Of a stretch of 64,000 nt of DNA, positions 8,804 through 19,960 are shown piece by piece. Each line of letters begins with the position of its first letter. Positions within the stretch are counted from its first letter, which is position 1. The stretch covers positions 248,001 to 312,000 of the forward strand of contig NZ_JHQL01000004.1 in NCBI RefSeq assembly GCF_000712975.1, written 5' to 3'. Both the position numbers and the translations under genes were made by a program. The notes under the pieces are model-generated. The model saw nothing but the letters and a program-made list of their open reading frames with translations. It had not been told where the DNA came from and searched no databases. This stretch comes from Vreelandella neptunia (GTDB lineage Bacteria > Pseudomonadota > Gammaproteobacteria > Pseudomonadales > Halomonadaceae).

Positions 8804-11232
8804 TACGACGGCTCCACGTCTTCTTCTGCGATGAATTCAAGGTCATCCACTGGTTGGCCAGTGGGTGAATCTATTTGGCGTTGCCGCTGAACACGCACAG
8901 TTGAATGGCGCGTTTTCAGGGTCTTCCACTCGATAAATTTTTCCCAGCTGCTAATAAACTGCAACTCAGGCTCTTGCTCTTGAATTGCTACTTCCAAGCC
9001 CAGCCGAGTGATGAAATAACGCCCTGTACGATTGCCCTTCATCTGGCCACCCGCCTTCAGGTTAGCGTGCTGTATCGAATCCAGATGATAGACATAGTAA
9101 GGCTGATCAGGCTTGCTTGGTTTCCACTGGGTGCCCGTCTGATGAAGTTCATTCCCTAGCAGCACTTCAATACTAACGACATTGGCCCAGCCTATAATTT
9201 TGCGCTCCAACTGATCATACAGCGCTACAGCTTTCACCTCATGCAGTGGATAGCGCGATGATTCAGGACACCGGGTATAAAATATCTGTTGTTCAAAATG
9301 ATACTTAATCCTAGCATCTCGCTGCTTCTGGGGCACCAAGCCGACCATCACCATGTCTCGGTTAGACTGACGGCGCTGCTGATAGGTACGATCATCGTAA
9401 TGATAGAGCGACTCAGTGATGACCTCGCCCGGCTGCTCAAAAAGGCTATCCAGATACTCCTGAAACAGCCTGTTTTTGCGAGACTTGCCTGGCTGCAGCG
9501 GTATCGCGCCAATATTGACCTGCTCGATGCTTTGATAAAAAGGGTGCGCTACAAATTCCTGTTCGTCCTCCGGATAGGGAAACAAGATCACACCACCAAT
9601 GCTCTTGTTGGCCATTTTGACGGTTTTCTGCTGTTCTTTCTTGTCTTCCCACAAAATGGCGTCACGGTAGCGATGAAGCTGAGCGATGGTATCTAGTGGT
9701 GGCCCGTAGGGTGTGCCTTCAGAGCCGGTGGGATACCCCTTCGATCCACGGTCAAAGCGGTACTTGGCATCCATAATCACTTTGAACGACTTTTTATCAC
9801 GACTGCTGCCGAACCCACTGCGAGAGAATTCGATAAACTGATCCGGCTTCTGGTCGAACGTGTAGGTGTAATCTTTCCTGGGAAACGTGCGGTTAAAATA
9901 GATCGCGATGTCATCACCCGTGCCCCGCTGCACGAAATTGACGGCCGATTTCTTGCCCTTCTTGAGGTTCACCTTAAAACGGTGATGTTCCAACTTAACA
10001 ATATCGTTGCTAGCCAAATCGTACTTGGGGTTTTCCCGCAGCAGCTTCAAGGTCTTCAGGAAGCACCAATACTCATAAATGGTCGCGATGTCCTTGTAGT
10101 CCATCTTGAACAGCGGGTGCTCGGCCATGGTCAGGCCCTTACGCAGTAGCAAAAAGCGGTGATAGAACTCCTTGTACCCTGGCGCCATCGTCAGGGTAGT
10201 CGAGAAGAACATCTGATGATTAAAGGTACCCACCTCAGCGAGCACTGGGCTTCTGAGGCGCCTCCGCAGGTGGGATTTGCTACGTTCCAGCGCCTCTACC
10301 TCTAGCTGAACCCGCTGATTGTCCATTCCGCGGCCTCTACTAAGGTGGCGAACGGCACGCTGAATCTGGCGCAGGATGTCGGTGATCGCCCAGGCAACAA
10401 ACCGATTTTCCTGGGTGTCGTAGCTAATGCGCTTATGCTGCTCAGTGAGATGCGAAAGCTGCACGCCAGGAGCTACCGGAATGCCACCGCCACGACAATA
10501 ACGGTCTGGGCGCTGTGTCGCCGCCTTGATCGCTTGAGGTGACGCTCGCTTCACTCGGTGAATAGGCTTCACCCTCGATTCTTTACGCAAATCCGATTTG
10601 GGTGAGCGAAGTAGCGTGTCCAAGCTCTGCTCTAAGCTGTGGTAGAGCGCTTTGAACAGATTTAGCCACTCTGAGGTAAGCTGGTGGTAAGTGGAACGTG
10701 GACGCGTCGAAGCAAACGTCTTAGTAAACGCATCGAAGGCCAGTGAGTAGAGAATCTCAGTAATCTCATCCAGCATGGCCGGAAAGTCATCTTTGTAGTC
10801 CAGCTTCTGGGGAAACACCTCGCTATCTAAGGCGAGCAACACCTTGCTATTTGCATCACGAATCTCAAAGCGCGTCAGACCAACGCTATTTTCCAGATTC
10901 GTGGTACCCGTCAAGCGTACCTGACCATGCAACAATCTCGACCTGACCCGTTTCTGGTACACCCCATTCACATAAAGCGCTAACGGAGGTTCGCACCGGC
11001 AACTTGGCCCAGGCTCAAACAGCCACTCCAGCTGCTGCCACTCGAAAAACAGTGGCGAACTCAGCGGCTGTTCTAGCTCTGACTCCTCCGTATTGAGTGA
11101 CAGGCCATGCACTTTGAAACGGGCGCGTGTCTCAATGTGTCGCTGGGCTTCAATTGAACGCGGCAATGTCACCTCGCTCACAGCGAGCTGGCAGATAGTA
11201 CCGTCAGGGTGGTCAAAACAGAGCACGGTCAT
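8803..11232 (-). CDS. DUF2357 protein with PD-(D/E)XK nuclease motif (McrC-like partner)
   Basis: This 809-residue protein is a DUF2357 family member. Around residues 380-400 lies a conserved helix with I-Y-E-Y-W-C, and at about 462-491 the sequence K-P-D-Q-F-I-E-F followed by [10 protein letters not shown] gives the pattern of a PD-(D/E)XK nuclease active site (acidic residue, then D-x-K). DUF2357 nucleases commonly sit next to McrB-type AAA+ proteins in the place of McrC, and that is the case here: the McrB-like gene ends 6 bp upstream. Expected role: DNA cleavage powered or directed by the AAA+ partner. The next gene, DUF499, overlaps its stop. Nuclease activity is inferred from motif and neighbour, not shown. 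Confidence 0.75.
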   Translation of the reverse strand: MTVLCFDHPDGTICQLAVSEVTLPRSIEAQRHIETRARFKVHGLSLNTEESELEQPLSSPLFFEWQQLEWLFEPGPSCRCEPPLALYVNGVYQKRVRSRLLHGQVRLTGTTNLENSVGLTRFEIRDANSKVLLALDSEVFPQKLDYKDDFPAMLDEITEILYSLAFDAFTKTFASTRPRSTYHQLTSEWLNLFKALYHSLEQSLDTLLRSPKSDLRKESRVKPIHRVKRASPQAIKAATQRPDRYCRGGGIPVAPGVQLSHLTEQHKRISYDTQENRFVAWAITDILRQIQRAVRHLSRGRGMDNQRVQLEVEALERSKSHLRRRLRSPVLAEVGTFNHQMFFSTTLTMAPGYKEFYHRFLLLRKGLTMAEHPLFKMDYKDIATIYEYWCFLKTLKLLRENPKYDLASNDIVKLEHHRFKVNLKKGKKSAVNFVQRGTGDDIAIYFNRTFPRKDYTYTFDQKPDQFIEFSRSGFGSSRDKKSFKVIMDAKYRFDRGSKGYPTGSEGTPYGPPLDTIAQLHRYRDAILWEDKKEQQKTVKMANKSIGGVILFPYPEDEQEFVAHPFYQSIEQVNIGAIPLQPGKSRKNRLFQEYLDSLFEQPGEVITESLYHYDDRTYQQRRQSNRDMVMVGLVPQKQRDARIKYHFEQQIFYTRCPESSRYPLHEVKAVALYDQLERKIIGWANVVSIEVLLGNELHQTGTQWKPSKPDQPYYVYHLDSIQHANLKAGGQMKGNRTGRYFITRLGLEVAIQEQEPELQFISSWEKFIEWKTLKTRHSTVRVQRQRQIDSPTGQPVDDLEFIAEEDVEPS

Positions 11233-11238
11233 ATCAAG

Positions 11239-13755
11239 TTAGAGCCAAAACGACGTGAAGCCATCATCATGGAAGCGCTGTAACATAAACAGCAGCTTCT
11301 TGACGCTTCTGGGGTAGCGAGTGTTCTGCGGGTTGACCTCCTTCTCAATAACACTGTACTCGGCGTCTTCCTCGAGCGGCGTGTTGGCCAGTAAGCTTAG
11401 TAGACCTATCATTACCTTGAGCACGCTTAGCGAGCTGCCCTGGATACGAGGCAGCACTTTCTGCATCAGCTGGAAATCCATGGCGGCGTCGGTATCAAAG
11501 CCTTCCAGGCTTCCTAACGCCTCCTCCTGATGTAGAGTAAGGTAGAAAGCGACCTCGTCACGTACCCGATAGCCAAAATGCAGCCCAGCCGGTTCGAGAA
11601 TACCGTTGACCTGCATTAGCATCTGCATAGAACTGGCAAGCGCTTTTTTATGGGCATCGCTAAGATCATTCGAATTGAGAAACGGTGCCCTAAGCGCATC
11701 AGCATAGATGCCAGAGACCGGCATCACATCACGCTCTGGGTTCACCCACGCCAAATCGATATCATTCATTTCAATGGCGTTGGCGCGGTCCAGCACCTTA
11801 CGACTAAAGGCATGAGTGGACTCGTCCATATTCACCGTGCCCACCACCATCAGATTCTGCGGCAGATAAACCGGGCGACCGCCATTCACATCGGCACGGC
11901 TGATCAGCGGCTCAGTGACGATAACGTCATCACTGTCACGCTCTCGCGTCTCGATAAAGCTCAAGAATTCTGAAAAGTAGTGCTCCACACGTGCTAGGTT
12001 CATCTCATCCAGAATCACGAAGTAAAGCTCGTCAGGGTGCTCAATGGCGCGTGCCATGACATCCAGTAGCGGCTTAGTCTCGAACTTGCCCTGGATGTTG
12101 GCATAGCCGATGAGATCGGAGCTATCAGCCCAATCTGGGCGCACAGCGATTAGCACGCAGTGGTCAGAGTCACCATAGCCAATGGCTCTAGCAAACTGAC
12201 GCACCAGCTGTGTTTTACCGGTACCCGAGATACCCGCTAGCATAGCCAACGGCTTAGTGCGCATACAGAGATAGAAATTGGCGACCTCTGCCAACGAATA
12301 ATGAAAGCCCTGACTGGCCATAAAGGCCTTTACGCGGGGCAGCCACTCGTTGGCCGAAGTTTGGGTGATCGCAACCGGTAGGCGGCGCTCCTCGGCTCCT
12401 TTAAGAGAATTGCCTTCATCAGTGGCCTTATCTACTTTCTCGATTAGATCGTCGAGGGCCGGCAGCCAGAGCTGAAGTTCCTCCGGCAACGCGACAGAGT
12501 GGCCATCCAGAAGAATCGCTAGCGCCTCCCAGGTGAACTCAAAGAGATACCCCTGATTCCCGGTGCCATCACGATTGTAAGGACCGCGCACATCGGCTAA
12601 GGCTCTCTGCAACAGCGCTTGCTTCTGACGGATAACGTCTAAGGTGACCGACTGCTCTAACTGAACGAGAACCTTCAGGTCGACGCGATTCCCATCACCA
12701 CGCCATTCATTATCGACGCCGTCGGGTTGCGGTGTAACGAAGGGCATTGACTCCGCTCGCGAAATTGCTTGAACCCCACCTGCCGCGTGGTGAACAACAA
12801 TATCTCCCGGCTTAACGTCACCCACGGCTTTCCAGTGGTTAAACGAGCGGCCGCCCTTTCCTTCGAGCGGCGCCCACAGGTAGGCCAGGCCCTGAGCGGG
12901 ATTGAAGGTCTTTCCCTGCATCACATACCAGACGCAGGGCTCACGCTGCTGTTCAACCACGTCGTAATCCACCAGGTGGCTGAGCAACGCTTGGTAGGAG
13001 GTCTGCAGCTGCAGGACGATCTCCTCATTTTGCGCAAATACCTCGAGCAGCAGATTGACCCGTTCCAAGTTATTCGGCACAGCTTTAGAGTTCACCTCTG
13101 GCCCAGAGATGTAGGAGTGCTCACCACTGCCAAAGGTCTTCCACTGCCAGCCCAGCGGCGGGTGCTGCAGTGACCGGACTTCGATGCAGACGAACTCAGG
13201 ATACTCACCGCTGACCTCAAAGGTCTCACCCTGATGGGTGAAGCGGCTAACATGGCTTTCCTCATCGTATTCGGCACGGATCAGAGTGTCCTGAATAAAG
13301 CCAAACAGCACACGGGCATCGCTATTATTGACCACGAATACCGGGGCGCCGCGCTTAAGTTTGGCGAATTTCTCGCGATTCCAATAGAAGCGGTTCTGGT
13401 TGGCAGAGAAAAGGCGTTTGAAGTTCTCCTGCACAAGCGGCGGTTTCTTTACCTCGTAGACCATAACCGTTAGGTCGGTATCACCAATCTGGCGCGGGTT
13501 ACTGACCACCGCAAACTCAAGCCCTTTAAGCGCCTCCACGAAGGGCTCGTAAAGCGCTTGCTCCAACGCCTCCGAATCGACACGGTGCTGTTTGGTGAAG
13601 GCAAGCGCCTCCGCCACCAGCTGCTTAGGGTCAAAACGGCGCCCCTTATAAAGGCATGAGAAGCGCTCACCTGGCGGTATTGGCTGAGTGCTTGCATCGA
13701 TGGTGCGGATCACATCGGTGCGCGTTAGCTGCTGAATAGCCTGCTCAATGCTCAT
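11239..13755 (-). CDS. McrB-like AAA+ ATPase with N-terminal EVE/PUA-like regions
   Basis: Start chosen at ATG 13755 (M-S-I-E-Q) behind aagggg; a longer frame to 13773 has no better site. In 838 residues, the C-terminal third is an McrB-type AAA+ module: Walker A G-I-S-G-T-G-K-T (508-515), Walker B Y-F-V-I-L-D-E-M-N-L (578-587), and the sensor segment V-G-T-V-N-M-D-E-S-T-H (638-648). Residues about 280-335 (W-A-P-L-E, F-N-H-W-K-A-V-G-D-V-K-P-G-D-I-V) look like an EVE/PUA-type modified-base reader, and residues 113-160 may be a second such fold. McrB proteins recognise modified DNA and drive a nuclease; the DUF2357 protein just downstream is the likely nuclease. Upstream is a deleted small gene. 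Confidence 0.8.
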   Translation of the reverse strand: MSIEQAIQQLTRTDVIRTIDASTQPIPPGERFSCLYKGRRFDPKQLVAEALAFTKQHRVDSEALEQALYEPFVEALKGLEFAVVSNPRQIGDTDLTVMVYEVKKPPLVQENFKRLFSANQNRFYWNREKFAKLKRGAPVFVVNNSDARVLFGFIQDTLIRAEYDEESHVSRFTHQGETFEVSGEYPEFVCIEVRSLQHPPLGWQWKTFGSGEHSYISGPEVNSKAVPNNLERVNLLLEVFAQNEEIVLQLQTSYQALLSHLVDYDVVEQQREPCVWYVMQGKTFNPAQGLAYLWAPLEGKGGRSFNHWKAVGDVKPGDIVVHHAAGGVQAISRAESMPFVTPQPDGVDNEWRGDGNRVDLKVLVQLEQSVTLDVIRQKQALLQRALADVRGPYNRDGTGNQGYLFEFTWEALAILLDGHSVALPEELQLWLPALDDLIEKVDKATDEGNSLKGAEERRLPVAITQTSANEWLPRVKAFMASQGFHYSLAEVANFYLCMRTKPLAMLAGISGTGKTQLVRQFARAIGYGDSDHCVLIAVRPDWADSSDLIGYANIQGKFETKPLLDVMARAIEHPDELYFVILDEMNLARVEHYFSEFLSFIETRERDSDDVIVTEPLISRADVNGGRPVYLPQNLMVVGTVNMDESTHAFSRKVLDRANAIEMNDIDLAWVNPERDVMPVSGIYADALRAPFLNSNDLSDAHKKALASSMQMLMQVNGILEPAGLHFGYRVRDEVAFYLTLHQEEALGSLEGFDTDAAMDFQLMQKVLPRIQGSSLSVLKVMIGLLSLLANTPLEEDAEYSVIEKEVNPQNTRYPRSVKKLLFMLQRFHDDGFTSFWL

Positions 13756-13763
13756 ATTGCCCC

Positions 13764-13924
13764 TTACTGCCACTCCATCTTGTCATCATCATCCTGCCAC
13801 TCCAGCAACCGATCAGGGCATTAACGAACTGGCTGCGATAGAAGACCCAATCGTCATATCGCGATGCTTCTACGCCCTCAGCGAAAGTAAAAGCGAGTTG
13901 CTGCTCGGTGAGCGTAGTCGTCAT
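13764..13924 (-). pseudogene. Small defence-operon gene with an internal deletion
   Basis: ATG 13924 overlaps the stop of the AAA gene (ATGA), as expected for a coupled gene. It reads M-T-T-T-L-T-E-Q-Q-L-A-F-T-F-A-E-G and S-R-Y-D-D-W-V-F-Y-R-S-Q-F, which looks like the start of a compact globular protein. After about 38 codons the sense frame changes: the alternative frame reads L-L-E-W-Q-D-D-D-D-K-M-E-W-Q then TAA at 13766-13764, a typical acidic C terminus placed 8 bp before the McrB start. I infer that the central part was deleted, joining the two ends out of frame. The original product may have been a small PD-(D/E)XK-like protein, but this cannot be shown from what remains. Confidence 0.5.
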
Positions 13925-14938
13925 GCCAACTCCAGATATCGATCCGATTGGGCAAGCTCTTCGTCCAGAAGGACAAGCGTCTGTAGGTCGTCTACTTGGC
14001 TGCTTTGTTCCACTTCTACGCCTTCAGGGCCTTTTACCAGTGCAAAGTAGCATTGCTGAGTCGTTGGACTCTTAACAGCACGAGCCAACAACTCCAACTC
14101 CTTGAGTAGGAACAGCGAGTGGGTGGCAATCACCACCTGAATGCCCTGCTGGCTGAGCGTTACGGCTGCCAAAGCCACCAATTTGATTAGCTTAGGGTTA
14201 AGGTTGGCCTCGGGTTCATCCCAGAACAGGTAGCCCTTATCCAGCAACGAGCCGGTGGTGATCAAACGGGCGAGCATCGCTAGCTTACGCAGCCCTTCTG
14301 CCACCAACGGCATTTCCAGGTTGCCTTGCCCAGGAATACGCAGATAGAAGCGTCCGTTCTTGTCCAACACCACTTTGCCGCCCATCGCCTCTTCCAAGGG
14401 TGCCACCAGCTCGGCGACCATCTTTTCGCGACTGCCCTTGACAGCAGGGGCACCCAGCAGTTTGCAGAGATCGATATGGTGCTCTTCGATATCCACGTGA
14501 CGGTTTTCGTAGAGCGGCAATAACCAATGGTATTGGGTTAACAGTTCGCGTGTCGGCATAAAGACCGGCGCCTTCTCCTGCCAGGCGCTGGGTAAGCGGT
14601 CGATCTTAACCTCGGTCTGAGAGCGGGTACTGAAGCTGAAAGCGGTATCCAGCACAGCCTGCTCAAAGGCGACGGCTCGCCAGCCGCCCCAATGACTCCG
14701 GCCGAAACACCTTGATCAGCTTGTCAGCAATCCCCTTCTGCAGCAGCGTCTTGGTGGGGTCGGCTACGCTCGGCTCGTTAGCCTGCTCGTAGGCGTTAGC
14801 GATGACGCTGTAAGCCACCTTAAGCAGGTGCGATTTACCGGTGCCATTTTCACCCACAATAACGTTGAGCCCCGGCGCGAAATCCAGCCGCGCCTTGGGA
14901 AAAAGAGTGAAGTTATCCAGTTCTAACCGCTTCAGCAT
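13921..14938 (-). pseudogene. ABC/AAA-type ATPase split by a frameshift
   Basis: ATG 14938 follows taggaggcagc, 8 bp after the methyltransferase stop. The first part (91 codons) has the Walker [11 protein letters not shown] at about residues 29-38 and ends at a TGA near 14663. The rest of the protein continues in another frame from about 14690 to 13921, with F-W-D-E-P-E-A-N-L-N-P (Walker B) and V-I-A-T-H-S-L-F-L (H-loop). Separately, neither half has a complete ATPase site; joined they form one family protein of about 335 residues. A short deletion near 14660-14700 is the simplest cause. The 283-base offset between the two starts is not a multiple of three. Likely inactive unless frameshifting occurs. 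Confidence 0.8.
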
Positions 14939-14946
14939 GCTGCCTC

Positions 14947-17853
14947 CTAGAGATCAAAACCGACCTGCTCACCCGTATGCCCCGTTTCATGGGATGCCGC
15001 CACGATGGCATGCCAGGAGCCAATCAGCTCGTTGTAGGCGCGTGCTTCCTCGGCCCATTTTTTGCGCTCACAGAGGGTATAGAGATGGTACGACAGCTGA
15101 CGGATCACCTCGCCTTTCTCGGGCATCTTGGCCAGCAGCTCACCGGCGGCAGATTCGCCGTGATTTTGCAGGCGGCGGATCATCTGGTGGCAGGCTTCCC
15201 ACACCGGCGTGCGCTTGTCGGTGGTCGGGTCCCACTCAGACTGATACTCACCCCACTTGAACAGGCGTACCTTACCGCTACCGGATTCGATAACACCGGC
15301 TTCCTTCAAGCCAGCCTCACTGGTGCCCTTGGCCCGTGCAAGCGTATCCGCTTCACCGAAAGGCCCAGCGCTCCAGGCGTACTGGTCGAACCAGCTGGCA
15401 CAGAACTGAGTATCGGCATCGAAGTTGCCAGAATCAGGGCTCAGGAACTCGGTAATGGCGCGATTGATCAGCACCAGGGCATCGTGGACACTCATTTTGG
15501 AGCCGTCTTGGTTCAGCACCGCCTCGTACTTAGAGTAGATAGCCATACCAGGCCCAATCGCCGCCTGAGCCAAGTCCACCGGCGCGATAGGCGCCTGGCC
15601 GGTTATGCCGCCGATCATGGTTTCCAAAGCTTCAGGCATTTCTTCGCGGAGTTGACGTTGGAAGCCGCGGCGGGAAATGGTTTCAGCGGTAATTAAGCGT
15701 TTGCGGCAGACAAGAACGATAGAGGAGGCAAGCGCATTAGTACCCATTCCAATCATTCGATGGGTTTGCTCGCTTCGCATTGGCCAAGTGCCATCAATGG
15801 AAAAGCCCGCTTGAATTACTGCTTCAAGAAAGGTCACCCAGCCGGTGCTGGTAGTACTACCTTCCTTAGTTTCTGATTGCTTGAACGCATAGTAGATTGC
15901 TACCGGGAAACACGGGTGGGATTGGATAGCCAAGTTATGAATGGCGCGAGTCATGCCATCCATAAAGAAATTTTCAGCTTTTTCTTTGCTACCGTGTCGA
16001 TAAGGAGTTGCCACCAGCTCTTCAGCTTTAGGTACTGCCATCGTACCAAATAGGGAAGGATAGATGTTACGCAGCGATCGACGCATCCATACATAGAAAA
16101 AGTCCGAGAGATCAGCGTAACCAATATTGTCGTAGTATGGCGGATCAGTAGAGATAACCTTAAATTTGCTAATATCTTGGGTAGCAGCATCAAGCTGCAA
16201 GGCATTACCTTTTGCAGCTGAAGTACCAAGTTTCAGTAAGCACTTGACTTGGTATTCAAGATTGGTGATGAACCCTCCAACTACATTTTCCATAATATTG
16301 GCTTCCCCAAAGTCCCAAGCCATTGGAATAGACTGACGGGCAAACAAATACATTATTTTCTCATTGCCTTGGCGCCATCCGGTCAATGAGTTATTGAAAT
16401 CTGCGCAACGATCCACACAGAAAGTTAAGTAAACCGACACCGCCTCCCCATAAGCAGTAGAACCAGCCCCCCCTTGAGCTAGGCCTTGGCCGTCATCCGG
16501 CAGGCTAACTGCTTTAGCATCGGCAATCGCCTTTTTATGGGCCTCCTGCACTAGATCGGAGAAGGTGGTTAAGGCTACCAATTGGCGAGCAGTGAAGAGG
16601 TCACCATAGGTTTTCAGTCCGTACGGAATAGTCCAAAAATTTCTTGGATCATTTGGTAGGCTGGTTTCTGGCTTCCACTCAGGCTGAGCACTCTTTGCGA
16701 CTGCCTCTGCATCTTGCGTGGGCGATAAATAAACACGCCCGCGCTTGCCTTCAACCACGACGGCCATCAAGCGAGCACCTAAGCGTCCTGCTTCTCCCTC
16801 ACTTTTGATATGCAGGCCCGATATCGGTGCACCAGTCAACAAACAGGTAAAATTAGCCCCTCTTGCTGCTTTAGTTCCTAGCTTAGCGGCAACCGGAGGC
16901 TTTCCTACCTTGATCTCAAAACGATACTCATCGCTCTCAACCACAGGTTCCACATAAGCTTCTTTACCCTTTTTACTAGACAATACAAAACTTGAAGCCA
17001 ACGGCACATCAACATGGCTAAACGCCGGGTTAGGACTTTTTACCGTTCTAGCCCACAACCATGCAATCACCGTCAGCTCTTCGCCTTCGTACTGCTTGAG
17101 ATCGGAGCGCTCGGCAACCATCTCTGGTGTGATCTCCACCTTGGGATAGAGGTGGCCAATACGCTTGAATGCCTCCTCACGCATCCAGTGGCCGTAGCGG
17201 CGCACATCTTCAGCTAACCCCTTGGCGCCTGACCAGTCCTCATGCATTTTCTGCTGCTTTTCGCCTTCGGGAATCGGCCCCATCGGCGGTTGACCAGCGA
17301 ACTTGGGCGGAATCTCGATCATCGCCTTGTTGATCATCACCGCTACGGGGTTGAGATCAGAGGCATAGCTTTCCAGCCCCAGTCGTTGGGCTTCCAGCGG
17401 GATAGCCCCACCACCGGCAAATGGGTCATGAAAAGCGGGCAGCTTCTCAGGGTTGAATAGCTCAGCTGCCTCAGGATGGTTGCGGTTGAGATGGCAGGTT
17501 TCTCGCCAGCTCTCCCAAATCGCTACACGGGCGCGATTCAAAACCTCTTCGTTGTTGGTATTCTCCCACTTCACCAGGTCGCGGATAATATCGAACAGCT
17601 GTTCACGCTTACGCTCCGCTTCCTGCTTGTTAACCCCGTAACCTAATTCGCGCTGGTAGCTAGGGTCATTAACCAGCTGCGCAAACAGCACCGCCCGCGC
17701 CGCTGCCAATGGTCGCCGCGCCCACCAAAGATGTATGCCCCTAGGGTGTGGCCCAATGCCTGGCATTTTTTCATGTGCACACGCAGCATTGATATCATCC
17801 AGCGGCAGTGCCACTTCGATCAGCTTTTTGGGGGATTTAATAGGTGATGTCAT
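14947..17853 (-). CDS. DUF1156 DNA methyltransferase
   Basis: The 968-residue protein begins with the DUF1156 signature ([12 protein letters not shown], then [15 protein letters not shown]). A SAM-binding motif [15 protein letters not shown] lies at 141-155 and the catalytic D-P-P-Y-Y-D-N at about 570, followed by [15 protein letters not shown] is typical of amino-methyltransferases acting on adenine N6 or cytosine N4. In defence islands these enzymes are thought to mark host DNA as self. The ATG overlaps the stop of the HNH gene (ATGA). The middle of the gene (about 15700-17000 of the window) reads visibly more AT-rich than its ends, as if the specificity region had been exchanged. Confidence 0.85.
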   Translation of the reverse strand: MTSPIKSPKKLIEVALPLDDINAACAHEKMPGIGPHPRGIHLWWARRPLAAARAVLFAQLVNDPSYQRELGYGVNKQEAERKREQLFDIIRDLVKWENTNNEEVLNRARVAIWESWRETCHLNRNHPEAAELFNPEKLPAFHDPFAGGGAIPLEAQRLGLESYASDLNPVAVMINKAMIEIPPKFAGQPPMGPIPEGEKQQKMHEDWSGAKGLAEDVRRYGHWMREEAFKRIGHLYPKVEITPEMVAERSDLKQYEGEELTVIAWLWARTVKSPNPAFSHVDVPLASSFVLSSKKGKEAYVEPVVESDEYRFEIKVGKPPVAAKLGTKAARGANFTCLLTGAPISGLHIKSEGEAGRLGARLMAVVVEGKRGRVYLSPTQDAEAVAKSAQPEWKPETSLPNDPRNFWTIPYGLKTYGDLFTARQLVALTTFSDLVQEAHKKAIADAKAVSLPDDGQGLAQGGAGSTAYGEAVSVYLTFCVDRCADFNNSLTGWRQGNEKIMYLFARQSIPMAWDFGEANIMENVVGGFITNLEYQVKCLLKLGTSAAKGNALQLDAATQDISKFKVISTDPPYYDNIGYADLSDFFYVWMRRSLRNIYPSLFGTMAVPKAEELVATPYRHGSKEKAENFFMDGMTRAIHNLAIQSHPCFPVAIYYAFKQSETKEGSTTSTGWVTFLEAVIQAGFSIDGTWPMRSEQTHRMIGMGTNALASSIVLVCRKRLITAETISRRGFQRQLREEMPEALETMIGGITGQAPIAPVDLAQAAIGPGMAIYSKYEAVLNQDGSKMSVHDALVLINRAITEFLSPDSGNFDADTQFCASWFDQYAWSAGPFGEADTLARAKGTSEAGLKEAGVIESGSGKVRLFKWGEYQSEWDPTTDKRTPVWEACHQMIRRLQNHGESAAGELLAKMPEKGEVIRQLSYHLYTLCERKKWAEEARAYNELIGSWHAIVAASHETGHTGEQVGFDL

Positions 17854-18590
17854 AGTAATTCCGGGGCATCCTGTTGCAGCACTTGCTCGGCAATACGACC
17901 AAAAAACTGTCTTGTCAGGGTAAAAAATGGATTCAAGCGTTGAGCAGTAGGCAGAAGATCAATGGCAGCCAGACAGTCCACATCCATATCTTTATCCAAG
18001 TGCTCATCGAACAGCTGCTCAAGCTCACTCCACCACTTCTGACGCTCAACTTTTAAAAAGCCGCTATCTAAGTTGAGTAGATCTATCGTGTACCTAGCAC
18101 GCTCCTGATCCCACTCATTGAGGTTCTCTGCTGGCACTATGCGACCATCCGATAAGTAGGCGAAAAAACGAGCACAATCATGCTGATGTGGCGAGATAAA
18201 TCGCTGCATATCCACTGACTGTTGCTTACCCTGAGCATGGCCGCCAAAGAAGTCTCCAGGCAGATTCTCTTGAACCAGCCGGTCTTTAAAAGCTCTAAGC
18301 CGGTCACTGTCGAGTGCGCTGGCAGCCAAGTTGGTGTAATCAAAGGTGCGCTGCGGCGCTTGGCCTTTGTTCTCAATATGCTCGATGTGGTAGCCAAGCT
18401 CGTGATGGTCTGAGCGTAGTTCGCTGTAACAACAGAGTTGGTACTGCTCCGCCAGTAAGCTTTCCAACACTTTCTGTTTGTGATTAAAACTTCGCCACCG
18501 ACTAGTGGCTTCTCGATTAGTTTGAGGCGGTCTTAGATGAGCTTTTTGCAAATGATGACCACCACTCCCCTGCTTGGTGATATGCCTCAT
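17850..18590 (-). CDS. HNH endonuclease, PtuB-like (TIGR02646 family)
   Basis: The 246-residue protein has the HNH family pattern: Q-L-C-C-Y-S-E-L at about residues 51-58, then [10 protein letters not shown] at about 66-75, and N-L-A-A-S-A-L about 15 residues later. This is the TIGR02646/PtuB type that pairs with an ABC-like ATPase in Septu and in some retron systems. The ATPase gene lies immediately upstream and the two overlap by 4 bases. Many relatives have C-x-Y-C at the zinc knuckle; here the fourth position is Ser, so one metal ligand may be missing. Expected role: DNA or nucleic-acid cleavage once released by the ATPase. No retron reverse transcriptase or ncRNA is seen nearby. Confidence 0.75.
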   Translation of the reverse strand: MRHITKQGSGGHHLQKAHLRPPQTNREATSRWRSFNHKQKVLESLLAEQYQLCCYSELRSDHHELGYHIEHIENKGQAPQRTFDYTNLAASALDSDRLRAFKDRLVQENLPGDFFGGHAQGKQQSVDMQRFISPHQHDCARFFAYLSDGRIVPAENLNEWDQERARYTIDLLNLDSGFLKVERQKWWSELEQLFDEHLDKDMDVDCLAAIDLLPTAQRLNPFFTLTRQFFGRIAEQVLQQDAPELL

Positions 18591-19960
18591 CCCTGAAGTG
18601 CCTTTTGTCGTTTAATACTGCGTTGCAAGCGCTGCAGTTGAGGGTGTTGTTCACCAAGTGCTGCAGTTAGCCGTTGCGTCAGTTCCGTTGCTTCCGGCTG
18701 GTCGTAAAGGCCTTGATCAACCAGTTCGGTCAGACGCTGTAGGTCTTTCCTTTCAGCAACTGGCGGTTGGGGATCCACATCCATCACGCCGTGCATCACA
18801 TTCCCACTAGGTTCACCATAAGTTCTAGCCAAGGGTTGACTGCTTCCGTTGGCTGAAAGTATGCGAATATTTTCTCGCCGCACTGTACTCAGTACTTGGG
18901 GACTATGGGTAGTGACAATGAACTGTACTTCTGGAAATGCCTCATGCAGCTGCTGCAGCACCACCTGTTGCCAACTCGGATGTAGGTGCATGTCCACTTC
19001 GTCAATCATTACGATACCAGTGGTTTTTCTGGCTGCGTTCTCACCCCAGTATGGGTTTAAGCGCACACAGCGATAAGCAATGTCAGCCGTCATCGCTATC
19101 ATGCTCTTTAAGCCATCACTGAGTTGATCAACCTTAAGTGTGCCCAAATCATCATGGTTCATCACCAAGGTTTTCTGGCTCGGGCTGTAGCTCAGGTGTT
19201 TCCATCCTAGTGCTCCAAGTACTTGATCTACAGGCCTTCTAATAGCTTGCATCAAGTCTGCATAGACAAACCTATCATCCACCAACCCAGAAAACCCCTG
19301 AACCTCCATTTCTTTTGTTTTCTGTTCAAAATCTGAGGCATAAAGATAAAAAAACCAATCTGCGAAGTGCTTGTAATCGGAACCTGAATCTAAGCAGCCA
19401 ACGTATGCAGAAGTGCGAGAAAAAAAATCACTACTAGATTGATTTTTGAGCGTTAAGTAGCGCTGCTTCCATAAACGCCCTGTGCCGTAATAAGCAACGA
19501 TAGGCAAAGGTGTCTCTAGTGAACTGTCATGCTCAGTATTATCTGCAGCCAGCATCCTTATTTTTTCTTGTAAACGAGCCCCTAATTCAGCGATAGGTTT
19601 AGCATCCTTGACCGTCGTTTTGGCACCTTTGCTTACTTTATCGCGCTGCCTTGCCCAATGAACAGGCTGCCCGTTGATCTTGGCTACTGCTTCGATTCGT
19701 GCAGGAAGCTGAGGCTCCATATTTCTATGTTTACCTCTAGCAAGGTGAACATCATCCACATCAATTCCTGAATTTGACATAGTGCCAGTTACAGCATCGA
19801 ATGAGCTAACAAAGGGCCAAAGGCCAATGCGGATGGCATCCAGCACTGTCGACTTACCCTGACCATTTTCTGCTATGAACACTGTCAGTTTTTCATTGAG
19901 GTCAACCTCAACATCTTGAAAACAGCGGAAATTCTTGATGCGTAGTTTTGAGAGTTTCAT
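18587..19960 (-). CDS. PtuA-like ABC/AAA ATPase
   Basis: The 457-residue protein opens with L-R-I-K-N-F-R-C-F, the standard start of RecF/SMC-like ATPases, then Walker [10 protein letters not shown] (30-38). The Walker [14 protein letters not shown] lies near 315-327 and the H-loop V-T-T-H-S-P-Q-V-L about 25 residues later. This is the layout of PtuA, the ATPase partner of PtuB in Septu. Its start overlaps the helicase stop, and its stop overlaps the HNH start, so the pair is embedded in the larger operon rather than standing alone. The middle part (about 19250-19800) is AT-richer than the flanks, suggesting mosaic origin. Confidence 0.75.
   Translation of the reverse strand: MKLSKLRIKNFRCFQDVEVDLNEKLTVFIAENGQGKSTVLDAIRIGLWPFVSSFDAVTGTMSNSGIDVDDVHLARGKHRNMEPQLPARIEAVAKINGQPVHWARQRDKVSKGAKTTVKDAKPIAELGARLQEKIRMLAADNTEHDSSLETPLPIVAYYGTGRLWKQRYLTLKNQSSSDFFSRTSAYVGCLDSGSDYKHFADWFFYLYASDFEQKTKEMEVQGFSGLVDDRFVYADLMQAIRRPVDQVLGALGWKHLSYSPSQKTLVMNHDDLGTLKVDQLSDGLKSMIAMTADIAYRCVRLNPYWGENAARKTTGIVMIDEVDMHLHPSWQQVVLQQLHEAFPEVQFIVTTHSPQVLSTVRRENIRILSANGSSQPLARTYGEPSGNVMHGVMDVDPQPPVAERKDLQRLTELVDQGLYDQPEATELTQRLTAALGEQHPQLQRLQRSIKRQKALQG

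Noticed and set aside
17850..19960. Retron containing PtuAB
   Set aside because: No reverse transcriptase and no ncRNA-like region next to the pair.
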